Shown in pieces: positions 8,107-16,913 of a stretch of 64,000 nucleotides of DNA. The first letter of the stretch is position 1. Every line of letters begins with the position of its first letter. The stretch is from Caldilinea sp. CFX5 (lineage in GTDB: Bacteria > Chloroflexota > Anaerolineae > Caldilineales > Caldilineaceae), in the NCBI GenBank assembly GCA_021405325.1, contig QWII01000126.1, positions 1-64,000 on the forward strand, given 5' to 3'. Below the pieces are notes generated by a model. The model was not told the DNA's origin. It did no database searches and saw nothing but the letters and a program-made list of their open reading frames with translations. A program made the position numbers and the translations under genes.

Positions 8107-8621
8107 TATGCCTCCTCCGCCAAAACGGTTAATACTGTCAGCGTGCGCACCTGGAAACTGAGAAAGGCGATCAGTTGCGAAAGGGTGACAATCGCCGTGA
8201 CACTCAGCCCGCTGGCTTGCAATGCGGCCAAATCGGCTGGGGTGGCGGCGCCGGGGGTGCGTGTCACCAGATCGACATGGCGCATGATGGCTGTCGTGCG
8301 GGGGTCCAGGGTGACGCTGCGGTCACGTTGTTCGAGAAGGGCCACCTGTTCCGGTGTAACGCCCAGCGCCGCCAGTAGTTGCCGGTAGTGCGCCAAGAGG
8401 GTCGGGGTGGCGTTCAAGGCCGCCACCCGCAACGCCACCTGGGCGCGCTCAACCGCCGTCAGGTCAGCCGTATCAGCCGGTGCAAAAAGTTTCTCATAGC
8501 TACCCTGCGTGTGGCGCACCACCTCCGGTCGCAACGCCCGAACTCCCGCTAATGGTGAGTCCGCGGCCAGTCCCGCAAGCTGGTTCATCAGATCAAGGGC
8601 GCCGACTTCCTCTTGAGCCAT
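8106..8621 (-). CDS. CMD-domain protein without active-site cysteines (Avi_7170-like)
   Basis: 171 residues from the ATG at 8621, chosen because AAAGGAAG precedes it at normal distance; an in-frame upstream start at 8654 would run into a hairpin. The protein is helical and has the CMD-like core (LTAVERAQVALRVAALNATPTLLAHYRQLL) but no CxxC, so it is unlikely to be a peroxidase by itself. It is translationally coupled to the active-site-bearing partner at 7522-8106. Pairs of this kind are found beside luciferase-like FMN monooxygenases in other bacteria (Avi_7169/Avi_7170 families). Assignment rests on neighbourhood and length more than on motifs. Confidence 0.7.
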   Translation of the reverse strand: MAQEEVGALDLMNQLAGLAADSPLAGVRALRPEVVRHTQGSYEKLFAPADTADLTAVERAQVALRVAALNATPTLLAHYRQLLAALGVTPEQVALLEQRDRSVTLDPRTTAIMRHVDLVTRTPGAATPADLAALQASGLSVTAIVTLSQLIAFLSFQVRTLTVLTVLAEEA

Positions 8622-8650
8622 TCGTGCTTCCTTTCTATGCAATGGTGGGA

Positions 8651-8710
8651 ACACAACAACGGATTTAGGAAGGAACGGATTTTTGTTCCTTCCTAAATCC
8701 GTTGTTGTGT
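8651..8710. repeat. perfect 26-bp intergenic hairpin
   Basis: Arms 8651-8676 and 8685-8710 are perfectly complementary around an 8-base loop. It fills the gap between the thioredoxin-fusion gene and the CMD pair, both on the minus strand. No T-run follows on the minus strand, so it is not a canonical intrinsic terminator; it may stabilise mRNA ends or be a mobile palindrome. Confidence 0.85.
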
Positions 8711-8719
8711 GTTGTGTCC

Positions 8720-9643
8720 TTACGCCAACCGTTCGCGCACTGCTTGTAGGATCGTTTCTGATTCGGGAAAGCCGCCGTCGCGGTACATGGAATGGACCAG
8801 ATCGCCATTGACGACCACATCAAAAGTGCCATCTTGCCACGGGATCAGTTCAATGGCGGCCAGATCATAGGTGAAAGCGTGCATCAACGCGCTGGTCAAT
8901 TCAAGCGTTTGCGGTTCGTATCCACAAGAGGCGCAATAGGTGATGCTGACTTTGGCCTGGCTGCGACGCGTGGGCGCGGCGCCGTTGCTGTGACCATTGA
9001 CCGCCGTCGGGACGCTGGCTACATTGGTGGCGACCGCGGGGGCAACACCCTTTTCGATCAACTTGCGGAGATCACGGATCACCTCCCGGTCGGCGAAGGC
9101 GCGATGCTCTTCGCGGAAGGCGCCATAGGCCTGCATCAACCGATTGCGCGCTTCCTCAGGATATTGCCCAAAGGGGGTGTCCGGCGGGACATCTTTGAGG
9201 ATGGGGTCGGTGGCGAAGAGGTGTTCGCGCATCTCCGCTTGCATCTTGCTAATGACTGCCGGGCGCTCGATCCAGTGACCAAGCTCCTGGAAGTTGGGAT
9301 CAGAGACCACAAAGACCGGAATTGAGCGGAATTGCCCCTCTTTCAGATATTGATCCATAATGTCCAGATTTTGGTCACGTAGGAAAATGCGTACATCCAG
9401 CTTGCCGCTCGCTTCCGCCATGCGCCCCAACACCGGCAGGTTGTTGATCACATCGCCACACCAATCCTCGGCCAGCACCAGCACATGAAATGGCGCCGGC
9501 AATTGGCTAAAAAAGGCCAGATCAGATGGTTCCAGCACAACGGCCGCTTCATTGGCCAACAAGCGCTCCTGGTTGCGCGTCATCTGCGCCTTGTATTCGG
9601 CATAGGTTTGCCCTTGGGCAAACCGCTCCTTTGTTACAGCCAT
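8720..9643 (-). CDS. thioredoxin-like / SelW-like (Rdx) fusion protein
   Basis: 307 residues with two redox domains. Residues about 1-190 resemble the Thioredoxin_9 family: HVLVLAEDWCGDVINNLPVL carries a WCGD site with a single cysteine instead of CxxC, followed by RIFLRDQNLDIMDQYL and SIPVFVVSD with the cis-proline. A 25-residue Ala/Gly/Asn-rich linker follows (near 205-230). The C-terminal 75 residues, beginning VSITYCASCGYEPQTLEL, look like the Rdx/SelT-SelW-SelH family with a CxxC motif in the usual first loop. Such domains are commonly separate proteins. AAAGGAAA precedes the ATG. It sits in a minus-strand cluster with CMD-fold and luciferase-like proteins, consistent with redox work. 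Partner unknown. Confidence 0.8.
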   Translation of the reverse strand: MAVTKERFAQGQTYAEYKAQMTRNQERLLANEAAVVLEPSDLAFFSQLPAPFHVLVLAEDWCGDVINNLPVLGRMAEASGKLDVRIFLRDQNLDIMDQYLKEGQFRSIPVFVVSDPNFQELGHWIERPAVISKMQAEMREHLFATDPILKDVPPDTPFGQYPEEARNRLMQAYGAFREEHRAFADREVIRDLRKLIEKGVAPAVATNVASVPTAVNGHSNGAAPTRRSQAKVSITYCASCGYEPQTLELTSALMHAFTYDLAAIELIPWQDGTFDVVVNGDLVHSMYRDGGFPESETILQAVRERLA

Positions 9644-9817
9644 GACACTTTCCTTTCAAGGTCTTTTGGTAAATTGGCAAAAAATTGAATAACCTATGTT
9701 TCAGGAGATTGAGAGATAAAGAGGTTGAGAGATTCTAAGCAACAATCGCTCAATCGCTGTATCTCTTTATTATTGGTTCATTATGCCGTTGTTTCGTCTC
9801 TTTGAATGCAGGGGTTC

Positions 9818-10828
9818 TCACGGTGACGCCGCTGGTTGGGGATGCCAGCCAAGCGCCGGCGCGATCCGGGTGGCGATCGCTTCCAACATTTGAATCGACT
9901 GGGCTAACGGCGGTTTGACAGGATTGAATTGAAGGATCAAATCGGTGGTATAGGGCAAAACACGGTCGGTTGCTAAGGTTGCGGCGACCTCTTCAGGATG
10001 ACCATACGCAATGTGCATCCGCTGGCAGTAGCCTGCCAGGTCGAGACCGGGCGGCAGGTTGCCCTGTTTAACCATCAGTTCAGCCGATTGCATCACACCG
10101 GTGCGCAATTCACGCAGCGCCGTTGCCCGGTCGGTTGCCGGATAAACACCGCGGGAAAGGCCAATGCGCGGTGGTGTTGGTCGACCGCGCCAACTCGCCC
10201 TGTACGCGTCAGCGACCGGCAGTTGGACGAGATCGGTTGGCTCGGCGTGACCCCAGGCGGCGCGCGCCAGCATCAACCCGACTCCTTGTTGCCCAACATA
10301 CTCGGCGCCACGAACACTCAAAGCACTCTGCCAGAGCCGGTCGATCAGAGTCGGCGCCGGCGGTTGGAGCCGTTGACCGCTCTGTCCTAAGGGCTCGCCG
10401 CGCAAGGCTTGTTGGAGAAGCTGTAAACCTTCGGTGGTTAGCGCGTGGCGTCTGGCCGTATCGACGCCGAACGCTTGAAATTCCGCGGCATCACCACCGC
10501 TGCCAACGCCTAATTCGAGCCGGCCATTGCTCAATGCATCGACCACGGCAGCATCTTCCGCCACGCGCAAAGGATGCTCTAAGGGCAAAATGACAATGGA
10601 GGTGCCAAGGCGTAGACGACGCGTCCGTTCGGCGGCGACGGCCAGGAAGGGAAAGGGCGAGGGCAGACAACCACTCCGTTCCTTGAAGTGATGTTGGGCG
10701 ACCCAGACCACATCAAAGCCCAGTTGGTCGGCGGCGACAAAGAGGTCTAAGGTTTCTTGATAGATCCGGCGTGGATCATCAGCGCCTTCCAGATGGGTTA
10801 AAAAACCGAGGCGGAAGGGTTGATTCAT
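9818..10828 (-). CDS. LLM-class (luciferase-like) FMN-dependent monooxygenase
   Basis: 336 residues forming the bacterial luciferase TIM barrel: FRLGFLTHLEGADDPRRIY at the N-terminus, LGFDVVWVAQHHFKER (the conserved E/Q-H-H loop), LRLGTSIVILPLEHPLRVAE and LSNGRLELGVGSGGDAAEF. The family oxidises small organic substrates with reduced FMN supplied by a partner reductase. It fits the KPN_01858-like group that occurs with pairs of CMD-fold proteins, and such a pair is downstream on the same strand. AGGGGAGCC precedes the ATG. Substrate unknown. Confidence 0.87.
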   Translation of the reverse strand: MNQPFRLGFLTHLEGADDPRRIYQETLDLFVAADQLGFDVVWVAQHHFKERSGCLPSPFPFLAVAAERTRRLRLGTSIVILPLEHPLRVAEDAAVVDALSNGRLELGVGSGGDAAEFQAFGVDTARRHALTTEGLQLLQQALRGEPLGQSGQRLQPPAPTLIDRLWQSALSVRGAEYVGQQGVGLMLARAAWGHAEPTDLVQLPVADAYRASWRGRPTPPRIGLSRGVYPATDRATALRELRTGVMQSAELMVKQGNLPPGLDLAGYCQRMHIAYGHPEEVAATLATDRVLPYTTDLILQFNPVKPPLAQSIQMLEAIATRIAPALGWHPQPAASP

Positions 10829-10968
10829 GAGTTGGCTCCCCTGTGGTCAAAACGCGACCAGCAACGCGACAGCAGAACGCTGTCTTGTCTATGATAGCCG
10901 ATAACAGTGGGAATGCCAATCCGCCTTTATGAAGTGGGAACACCTATAATCATGAAAAGCAGATTTTG

Positions 10969-11027
10969 ATCAAAGATTACGCAAATTTCACAGATTTTTC
11001 TAGGTGTCAATCTGCGTAATCTTTGAT
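10969..11027. repeat. 15-bp hairpin of the ATCAAAGATTACGCA family
   Basis: Arms ATCAAAGATTACGCA (10969-10983) and its perfect complement (11013-11027) enclose 29 bases. A close relative with a single G-U pair is at 43405-43475. Confidence 0.8.
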
Positions 11028-11072
11028 GATGTACAGAATCAGGGTTGTAGGGAAAATTGTGCTGTGGTTTTC

Positions 11073-11164
11073 GTAACTGCTCAGGTGCGTGGCACTGGTC
11101 AGGAGTAGATTGTTCATCCTACGATTGTTTGACCAGTGCCGCGCACCTGAGGCTGAGTAGTTAC
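11073..11164. repeat. palindromic element with GTAACT ends, copy 1
   Basis: Outer ends GTAACTGCT and AGTAGTTAC are inverted. The inner arms 11081-11100 and 11131-11150 pair over 20 bp with one G-U. Related ends are seen at 15872-15937 and 59943-59999. Confidence 0.7.
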
Positions 11165-11572
11165 TGGTTTTCTATGAATAGCCGGACCCTCTGCTGGTAG
11201 CGGACCGTTTTACTGGGCCAATCAGTTCCCGGTCGGCAGCGTTACTTCGTTTTGCGCCTGTCACTAAAACGGGGAACCCAGACGCTCCAAATATTCATGC
11301 GAATTTTGCTTGCTGTGTGCATGGGTGGTCTCCTCTGGTTTATTTTGCAGTTCTGCTGTTGGTTGCCTGCATTGTAATGGTTTCTGCCGCTTTTGGCTGT
11401 CCGCTACACGACAGCTTACCTGTGCGCTACCGCACAGGTCGGAATGACAAGGGGCAAGAATTCCATCAATCGGCAGAGGTGGCGCCGGTAAGGTTTGACT
11501 ATAATAGAGGCCAACCCGTTGATTTACCTCCCTTGGCCGGCCCTTGACCGGCTACGGCAACAGGAGATGCCC

Positions 11573-13582
11573 ATGTTACTCTGCCACTGGTTGCGCAACC
11601 TGCGCTGGCTGATTGCGTTTGCACTTTTTATTGGTTGGCTCGGTTATCATCTGCTGGCGGCGCAACCACGCCCAGCCTTTAGTGCAACGCCACCACAACA
11701 TACGCAAGTCGCCGGCATTCCGTTGACCACCACCCTGCCTGCCCAACTTTTTCTTCCCTTCGTTGCTGGTCGGCCCCCGGCGCGGCTGGTCATCGCCGCC
11801 GCCCACATCGACAGCGTGATCAGCGGTGAAGGTGACGAAGCGATTCTGCTCTGGAATATTGGCGGCGCCAGTCAGGCATTGGCCGGCTGGCAACTCGCCA
11901 CGCTGACGCGCCAGAGTACCTTTCCGCTCACCAGTACACTCACCCTGGCGCCGGGAGAACGGCTCTGGTGCGCCGCCGCGGCTGTCACCTTTGCCCACTC
12001 CTTTGGCGAAGCGCCGGCCTGTGAATGGGCGGAAGATAGCGATCCTGCCGTTCCCAATTTGACCGGTAAGTTGTCGTTGACCAATGGCGGCGGCCACCTC
12101 TACTTGCGCAACGCTCAGGGTGAAACAGTGGATACCTTGATCTATGGCAACAGTACACAACCGGCGACCGGGTGGACCGGCGCCGCTGCGCAGATTTACA
12201 CGCGTGGCGATGTGGTGACAGAAGGACAGATCTGGCAACGCAAGCGCAACCCCATCACCGGGTGGCCGCTCGATAGCAATCGCGCCAGCGACTGGGCCGG
12301 CGATCTAGCCGATCTACGGTGGGGCCGCCAGGCGCGTCTGCCAGGGTGGCTGGGCTGGACGCCGTCCGAATTGGCGCGCCCCCAAGATGGAATTGCCACC
12401 GCGAATGTAACTGTTGCCGTCGGCCCCGAAGGGCTATATCAACCGCTGGCGGCGCTATTGGCGAGTGCAACCACCACGCTCGACTTGAGTCTCTATACCC
12501 TGGAACATCGCGATCTGGCTCAGCTCATCGCCGATGCGGCGCGCCGGGGTGTACGGGTTCGTTTGCTGCTGGAAGGTAGTCCGCCCGGCGGGATCAGCGA
12601 TTTGCAGAAGTGGTGTGTGGCAACCATTGCCGGCGCCGGCGCCGAGGTGCGTTATCTAGCGGCCGCCCCCGGCGCGCCCAACGGCTACCGGCCGCGCTAC
12701 CGTTTCTTCCATGCCAAATATGGCGTGATCGACGGACAACGTGTCTTTAATGGGACCGAGAATTTCACCTATGATGCCATGCCCGTGGCGACGGATCGAC
12801 CGGTTGGCGGTCGGCGCGGCTTCTACTTGCTCACCGATGCGCCGCCGGTCGTCACTGCGCTGCAACGGCTCTTTGCCTATGATTGGGCGCCGGAGCGTTT
12901 TCTCGATCTCCACCCTTTCGACCCCAGCCATGCCAAGTATGGCGGTCCGCCGGCTGATTTTATCTGGCCGCCGACACCCGTTTATACCGTCACGGTGTCA
13001 CCCTTTCGTGATGCTGTCACCATCAACGCAACAGCGCAATTCACTGTCGTCAGTACACCGGAAAACGCCATGCGCCCCGATGCCGGCCTTCACGCCTTGC
13101 TGGCCCAAGCCGGCGCCGGCGATGAAATTTTGGTGATACAGCTCTATGAACACAAGAACTGGGGTGATAGCGTGAGTAACCCGGTCGCCGATCCGAACCC
13201 ACGCTTACAAGCGATGATCGACGCCGCGCGCCGGGGCGCACGAGTGCGTATCCTACTGGACAGTTTTTTCGATGAGCCGGAGGCGATTCGCAGCAACCGC
13301 GCCACGGTCGATTATGTCCGCGCCCTGGCCAAAGCCGAAGGGCTGGACATCGATGCCCGCACCGGCAACCCAACCCTCGGTGGCATTCATGCCAAGGTCG
13401 TGTTGGTGCGGCTAGGTGATCGCTACTGGTCAGCGGTGGGCAGTCTCAATGGCGGCGAGATTAGTCACAAGCTGAATCGGGAAGTTGTCGTTATCACCGA
13501 TGTGACGGCTGTCTACCAACGGTTAGCCGAGGTGTTTGCCTGGGATTGGGTAAGCGGTGCTGTTGCAACGGTGCAACAGTAG
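11573..13582 (+). CDS. secreted phospholipase-D-like protein with lamin-tail domain
   Basis: 669 residues from the ATG at 11573, chosen for AGGAG six bases upstream; an earlier in-frame start at 11495 lacks this. The N-terminus has a hydrophobic segment (LIAFALFIGWLGYHLL), a signal anchor or peptide. Residues about 70-190 resemble a lamin-tail (LTD) beta-sandwich with AILLWNIGGASQALAGWQL. Two phospholipase-D-like halves follow, with HxK motifs in HAKYGVIDGQRVFNGTENF and HAKVVLVRLGDRYWSAVGS; both keep His and Lys, the second has a less standard acidic position. PLD-fold enzymes cleave phosphodiesters of lipids or nucleic acids; the LTD domain is common in secreted nucleases. Exported nuclease or lipase is inferred. 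Confidence 0.8.
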   Translation: MLLCHWLRNLRWLIAFALFIGWLGYHLLAAQPRPAFSATPPQHTQVAGIPLTTTLPAQLFLPFVAGRPPARLVIAAAHIDSVISGEGDEAILLWNIGGASQALAGWQLATLTRQSTFPLTSTLTLAPGERLWCAAAAVTFAHSFGEAPACEWAEDSDPAVPNLTGKLSLTNGGGHLYLRNAQGETVDTLIYGNSTQPATGWTGAAAQIYTRGDVVTEGQIWQRKRNPITGWPLDSNRASDWAGDLADLRWGRQARLPGWLGWTPSELARPQDGIATANVTVAVGPEGLYQPLAALLASATTTLDLSLYTLEHRDLAQLIADAARRGVRVRLLLEGSPPGGISDLQKWCVATIAGAGAEVRYLAAAPGAPNGYRPRYRFFHAKYGVIDGQRVFNGTENFTYDAMPVATDRPVGGRRGFYLLTDAPPVVTALQRLFAYDWAPERFLDLHPFDPSHAKYGGPPADFIWPPTPVYTVTVSPFRDAVTINATAQFTVVSTPENAMRPDAGLHALLAQAGAGDEILVIQLYEHKNWGDSVSNPVADPNPRLQAMIDAARRGARVRILLDSFFDEPEAIRSNRATVDYVRALAKAEGLDIDARTGNPTLGGIHAKVVLVRLGDRYWSAVGSLNGGEISHKLNREVVVITDVTAVYQRLAEVFAWDWVSGAVATVQQ

Positions 13583-13810
13583 GGTTTTGCGCGGTAGTAA
13601 AGACTGATGAAGGTTAGGAACTTGTCACGCCGGCGGCGATGACCTACAGTTACCGCTTTATTTTCGTAACGTTCATTAGTCTTCGCGACGCCGCGAAGAC
13701 TAATGGGAGTTAGGAATTTGTTTCGGTAATCGTAGGTGCGGTTTGTAACCGCACGGTTCCCAGGGAGCAAGTGCGGTTACAAACCGCACCTTAATGTTCA
13801 TAAGTCTTTA
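13583..13810. repeat. dispersed palindrome cluster, copy A
   Basis: The whole gap between two convergent genes is repeat. It contains the 32-base unit beginning GGAACTTGTCACGCC (13617-13648), a perfect 13-bp hairpin (13675-13704, ATTAGTCTTCGCG arms) and a perfect 21-bp hairpin (13734-13754 with 13771-13791, AGGTGCGGTTTGTAACCGCA arms). The same modules in the same order and orientation recur at 52436-52735. Confidence 0.85.
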
Positions 13811-14842
13811 CTACGGTTCAACAGGCAGCGAGCCACTCATTATCAGCCCATGACATTCACCAAAGGTCAAGCCGGAGCCGCAAAAGCAAGGCGCATCCGC
13901 CGCCACTGGGGCGAAGAAATCGTCAGGGCCGGGGAGAAGGTTAAAATAACCATCCGGCGGGGTTTGGTCAAAGAAGGGTTCGGCCTGCGCCAAGCCAGGG
14001 AAGTGGGCGTAGAGGTTTTGCCGCAGATCGAGTGAACGGATGGCGAAGGGAAAGGCGAAGTGATGCGTTTCTTGCACCTGGGTGGCCCGTTCGATCAACG
14101 CATCGTGATCAAGGGCGGTGTTGGCGCTGGCATAGACTAAAATATTGCCGACCGGTAAGGGGTTGACATAGATCATGGGGAAAACTCGTTGCAGGCCCTT
14201 GATCCGGGATAACAGATAAGGATCACTGGCCAGAAAATTCGCCACCAGCACACCGTCAGTCGTCAAGCGTTGGCGACAGAGCGTATAAAACTCCACTGTA
14301 CTCATGCGGTAGGGAACATAACCGCGATCCAGAAAGACATCGACAAAGATAAAGTCATAAGGTTCTCGTTGCGCGGCCAGCCATTCCCGGCCATCGGCCA
14401 GCGCCACCTGTAGGCGTTCATCCAGCCCCAAGCCAAAGTAGCGCGTCGCCATGTCGATGATGGCCGGCTCAATCTCGGTACAATCAATCGTTACCGTGGG
14501 AAAATAGTGATGCAACACCAACGGGACACAGCCGCCGCCCAATCCTGCCACATAAACCCGCTTGGGTTGCGGCTGCCAGAGTAATCCCAACAGTGCGGTC
14601 TGGGTATAATCATCATAGAGCGCCAGCGGGTCATCCAGCCGCATCTCCGATTGCATCACCCCCGAATCCGGATGTTGCGGGTCGAGCAGCCAAAGGCGAA
14701 GGTTGCCTTCCCCTTTGGTGACAATGACAAAATACGCACCATGCAACTCAGCATAGAGCGTACCCTCCGCTGCTTCCTGTAACGGTTGTAGGCGCGCCAT
14801 CATGGCTTGCCGGTTTTTTGTAAGCCAGGTTGTATCGTCCAT
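13811..14842 (-). CDS. spermidine-synthase-like methyltransferase fused to a SEC-C metal-binding tail
   Basis: 343 residues. The core has the spermidine-synthase/SAM-binding layout: RVYVAGLGGGCVPLVLHHYF (motif I region), TIDCTEIEPAIIDMATRYF (acidic loop), VALADGREWL and YDFIFVDVFLDRGYVP. The canonical substrate residues of true polyamine synthases are not obvious, so it is better called a spermidine-synthase-like protein. The last 35 residues carry CFCGSGLTFGECHG, a SEC-C-type C-x-C...C-H zinc motif known from SecA and other proteins. That tail is unusual in this family. No strong ribosome site is visible. Role unknown; SEC-C suggests binding to another protein or to the ribosome. Confidence 0.75.
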   Translation of the reverse strand: MDDTTWLTKNRQAMMARLQPLQEAAEGTLYAELHGAYFVIVTKGEGNLRLWLLDPQHPDSGVMQSEMRLDDPLALYDDYTQTALLGLLWQPQPKRVYVAGLGGGCVPLVLHHYFPTVTIDCTEIEPAIIDMATRYFGLGLDERLQVALADGREWLAAQREPYDFIFVDVFLDRGYVPYRMSTVEFYTLCRQRLTTDGVLVANFLASDPYLLSRIKGLQRVFPMIYVNPLPVGNILVYASANTALDHDALIERATQVQETHHFAFPFAIRSLDLRQNLYAHFPGLAQAEPFFDQTPPDGYFNLLPGPDDFFAPVAADAPCFCGSGLTFGECHGLIMSGSLPVEP

Positions 14843-14874
14843 GTGCTGATTTGCCGGTTTGTGTGTATAATGGG

Positions 14875-14977
14875 GTAGATAGGGAGATAGGTAAACAGGT
14901 AAACAGGTAAACAGGTGCAGAACGGAACCTGTCTACCTGTCTACCTGTCTACCTGTCTACCTGTCTACCTGTCTACC
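14875..14977. repeat. octamer-repeat hairpin (GTAAACAG / CTGTCTAC units)
   Basis: Three GTAAACAG-like units on the left face six CTGTCTAC units on the right, so the transcript could fold in several registers. It lies between divergent genes, ending 23 bases before the ribosome site of the methyltransferase at 15005. Relatives at 18411-18510 and 26133-26235. Confidence 0.85.
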
Positions 14978-15004
14978 AATTTACCAAACTAAGGAGCCAA
15001 TGCT

Positions 15005-15775
15005 GTGACTACCCAAGCCGTTGACGAACTCGATCTGCATGGTGCGCGGGCGGCCCTGCGCGGTAACCCCAGCTTTGTCTGGCGCGCCGGGCAGGATCGC
15101 CGCCTACAGATGATTGTACACTGGGCGCCGCCAACGGCTAAATCCAAGTTGGCGGCGGTGCTGGTTAATGGTTGTGGGGTGGGCATGTATGTCAAAGCGT
15201 TACAGCCCTACAGTGAGCAGATCTATGGTCTCGATATTGAGGCGGAGCATCTCCGGCGCGCGGCCACTAATGTCGCGCGCGCGCATTTGCAACTGGCCGC
15301 CTGTGAAGCGCTGCCCTATCCGGCTAACTTCTTTGATTTGGTGTTGAGCCACGAAGTGATCGAGCATGTGACCGACGACCGGGCCACTGCCGCTGAAATG
15401 GTGCGTGTGTTAAAACCGGGGGGCCGGGCGATCGTCTTTGCGCCTAATCGGCTCTATCCCTTTGAGACTCACGGTCACTATTGGCAAGGGGAGTACCATT
15501 TCGGCAACACGCCGCTCATCAACTACCTGCCCGATTTTATCCGCAATGAACTGGCGCCCCACGTTCGTGCCTACACCGCACGCGGACTGCGTAGCCTCTT
15601 TATCGGCCAGCCGGTGCGAGTTATTCACCATACCCAGATTTACCCCGGCTATGATAATCTTGTCCAACGCCGGCCGGCGTTGGGCCAGTGGTTGCGCCGC
15701 TTCACCTATGCACTGGAAAGTTCGCCCTTGACCAGCTTTGGCATCAGCCATCTGTTGGTGCTAGAGAAGGTGTGA
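15005..15775 (+). CDS. SAM-dependent class I methyltransferase
   Basis: 256 residues, starting with GTG after AAGGAG at nine bases' distance. VLVNGCGVGMYVKAL is motif I, IYGLDIEAEHLRRA motif II and LVLSHEVIEHVTDD the later acidic region; MVRVLKPGGRAIVFAPNRLYPFETHG is typical of the group that acts on small lipids, glycans or isoprenoids. Preceded by an octamer-repeat hairpin and followed by palindromes. No neighbours point to a substrate. Confidence 0.85.
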   Translation: MTTQAVDELDLHGARAALRGNPSFVWRAGQDRRLQMIVHWAPPTAKSKLAAVLVNGCGVGMYVKALQPYSEQIYGLDIEAEHLRRAATNVARAHLQLAACEALPYPANFFDLVLSHEVIEHVTDDRATAAEMVRVLKPGGRAIVFAPNRLYPFETHGHYWQGEYHFGNTPLINYLPDFIRNELAPHVRAYTARGLRSLFIGQPVRVIHHTQIYPGYDNLVQRRPALGQWLRRFTYALESSPLTSFGISHLLVLEKV

Positions 15776-15809
15776 GCACCAAAAATTTGTGTAACCAAAG
15801 CAAGTTTTA

Positions 15810-15866
15810 GTTTACACCGCTAGGAAGAAACAGGGTAAAACCGCGTTCCTTCCTAGCTGCGTACAC
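15810..15866. repeat. imperfect hairpin of the TAGGAAGAAAC family
   Basis: CTAGGAAGAA and TTCCTTCCTAG arms around an AT-richer loop. Similar hairpins with CACGGATAGG-AGAA arms are at 36634-36694 and 53688-53748, all between gene ends. Confidence 0.6.
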
Positions 15867-15871
15867 AAAAG

Positions 15872-15937
15872 GTAACTACTAACCCGCTCGCCGCCGGTCC
15901 ATGACCGGCGGCGAGCGGGCAGCGGCTTGGCAGTTAC
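15872..15937. repeat. palindromic element with GTAACT ends, copy 2
   Basis: Inner hairpin is a perfect 17-bp stem (15883-15899 with 15903-15919, CCCGCTCGCCGCCGGTC arm) with a 3-base loop; outer ends GTAACTACT and GCAGTTAC are inverted. Related to 11073-11164 and 59943-59999. Confidence 0.75.
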
Positions 15938-15985
15938 AGCAAAAGTTTGTATAGCCATTAGGCGCGGGCGGCGGCGTTAGGCAAA

Positions 15986-16774
15986 CTATTCAGTGATGAT
16001 GACCAGCGTGCCAGGGTTCTCTTTGCTGCTTTTATACCAGGTGGTTTTGCCATCCCATTCCGGCCCGGCCCAGTCAAAGAGCCATTTGGCATCGGTATTG
16101 GTCATGTTCAGGCAACCATGACTCATGGGATGGCCGAAGTTGTTGTGCCAGTAGGTGCCGTGAAAGCTGTAATCTTCGTAGAAGTATTGCACCCACTTGA
16201 CGCCCGGCAAGTAGTAGTAGTTGCGCCCTTCGCCGCCGGACATCACCTGTTCGGAAACTTTGGTGCGAATGCGAAACTCGCCAGTGACCGTGGGGGTGCC
16301 GGGTAGCCCCGATGAGATGATAAAGGCGCGCACCGCTTTTTCACCCTCATAGGCGATGACAAGCTGTTCGCTGAGATCGACTCGAATCCAACGCTCCTCG
16401 TTCGGCGATTTGATCGGGGTCAAATGCGCCAACGATTGGGGTAAGAACGCCGTCGTGCGGCGGTCAACATCATCCTGGTAAGCGCGCTTAATGAGCGGGC
16501 CTACCAGCGGCTTAGTAAAAGGCAACGGCGGTTTGACGGCCAGATGCGTGGCGCCGGGCGCCTCATCGGTGTCGCTATTATGAGAAGTCGCCAACGTCGA
16601 AGAAGCGTCGATGGCCTGGCTGGCGCCACTGCTTACCCCATCAACGGCTACACCCACCGGGCTTTGCGCCAGTAGTACCATCGGCGTACTCAGGGATAAG
16701 ACAAAAAAGAACAGGGTGCCCAGAAGTGTATGACACAATGGTCGCCGGGTCATGCACCAAATCTTACCACTCAA
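15986..16774 (-). CDS. L,D-transpeptidase (YkuD domain), exported
   Basis: 262 residues if the TTG at 16774 is the start, which I prefer because AAAGGAG lies seven bases upstream; an ATG at 16753 is an alternative. The N-terminus after a basic stretch is hydrophobic ([20 protein letters not shown]), a signal peptide. The catalytic region [20 protein letters not shown] matches the YkuD motif HX(14-17)SHGCxN, with the nucleophilic Cys. These enzymes make 3-3 cross-links in peptidoglycan or tether proteins to it. A second L,D-transpeptidase with three LysM domains is 1.7 kb away beyond xylB on the same strand. Confidence 0.9.
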   Translation of the reverse strand: MSGKIWCMTRRPLCHTLLGTLFFFVLSLSTPMVLLAQSPVGVAVDGVSSGASQAIDASSTLATSHNSDTDEAPGATHLAVKPPLPFTKPLVGPLIKRAYQDDVDRRTTAFLPQSLAHLTPIKSPNEERWIRVDLSEQLVIAYEGEKAVRAFIISSGLPGTPTVTGEFRIRTKVSEQVMSGGEGRNYYYLPGVKWVQYFYEDYSFHGTYWHNNFGHPMSHGCLNMTNTDAKWLFDWAGPEWDGKTTWYKSSKENPGTLVIITE

Positions 16775-16913
16775 GCGAAAACTCCTTTCCAACAATCAGT
16801 ATTGTAAGAGATTGACAAAGTAGGCAATCATAGGCTAAATAGCATACAATCAGTACCGTTGATCTGTTTGCCAACCTACGCGCCAACCCACTTTGTGATA
16901 AAGGAACAAAACA

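Larger units (their letters stand above)
10829..11572. other. 744-bp gene-free region with palindromes
   Basis: Divergent spacer between the monooxygenase (minus) and the phospholipase-like gene (plus). It holds a 15-bp hairpin (10969-11027), a larger palindrome with GTAACT ends (11073-11164), and a small ACCTGTGCG/CGCACAGGT hairpin near 11420. A 76-codon frame at 11317-11547 is not convincing as a gene. TATAAT at about 11502 could be a -10 box, without a good -35. Confidence 0.7.

Noticed and set aside
11317..11547. 76-codon frame with a hydrophobic start
   Set aside because: No ribosome site; its later part is a hairpin and generic spacer sequence, and it overlaps the -10-like site of the next gene.
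13736..14035. 99-codon plus-strand frame
   Set aside because: Starts in the dispersed hairpin and runs antisense to the SEC-C tail of the spermidine-synthase-like gene.
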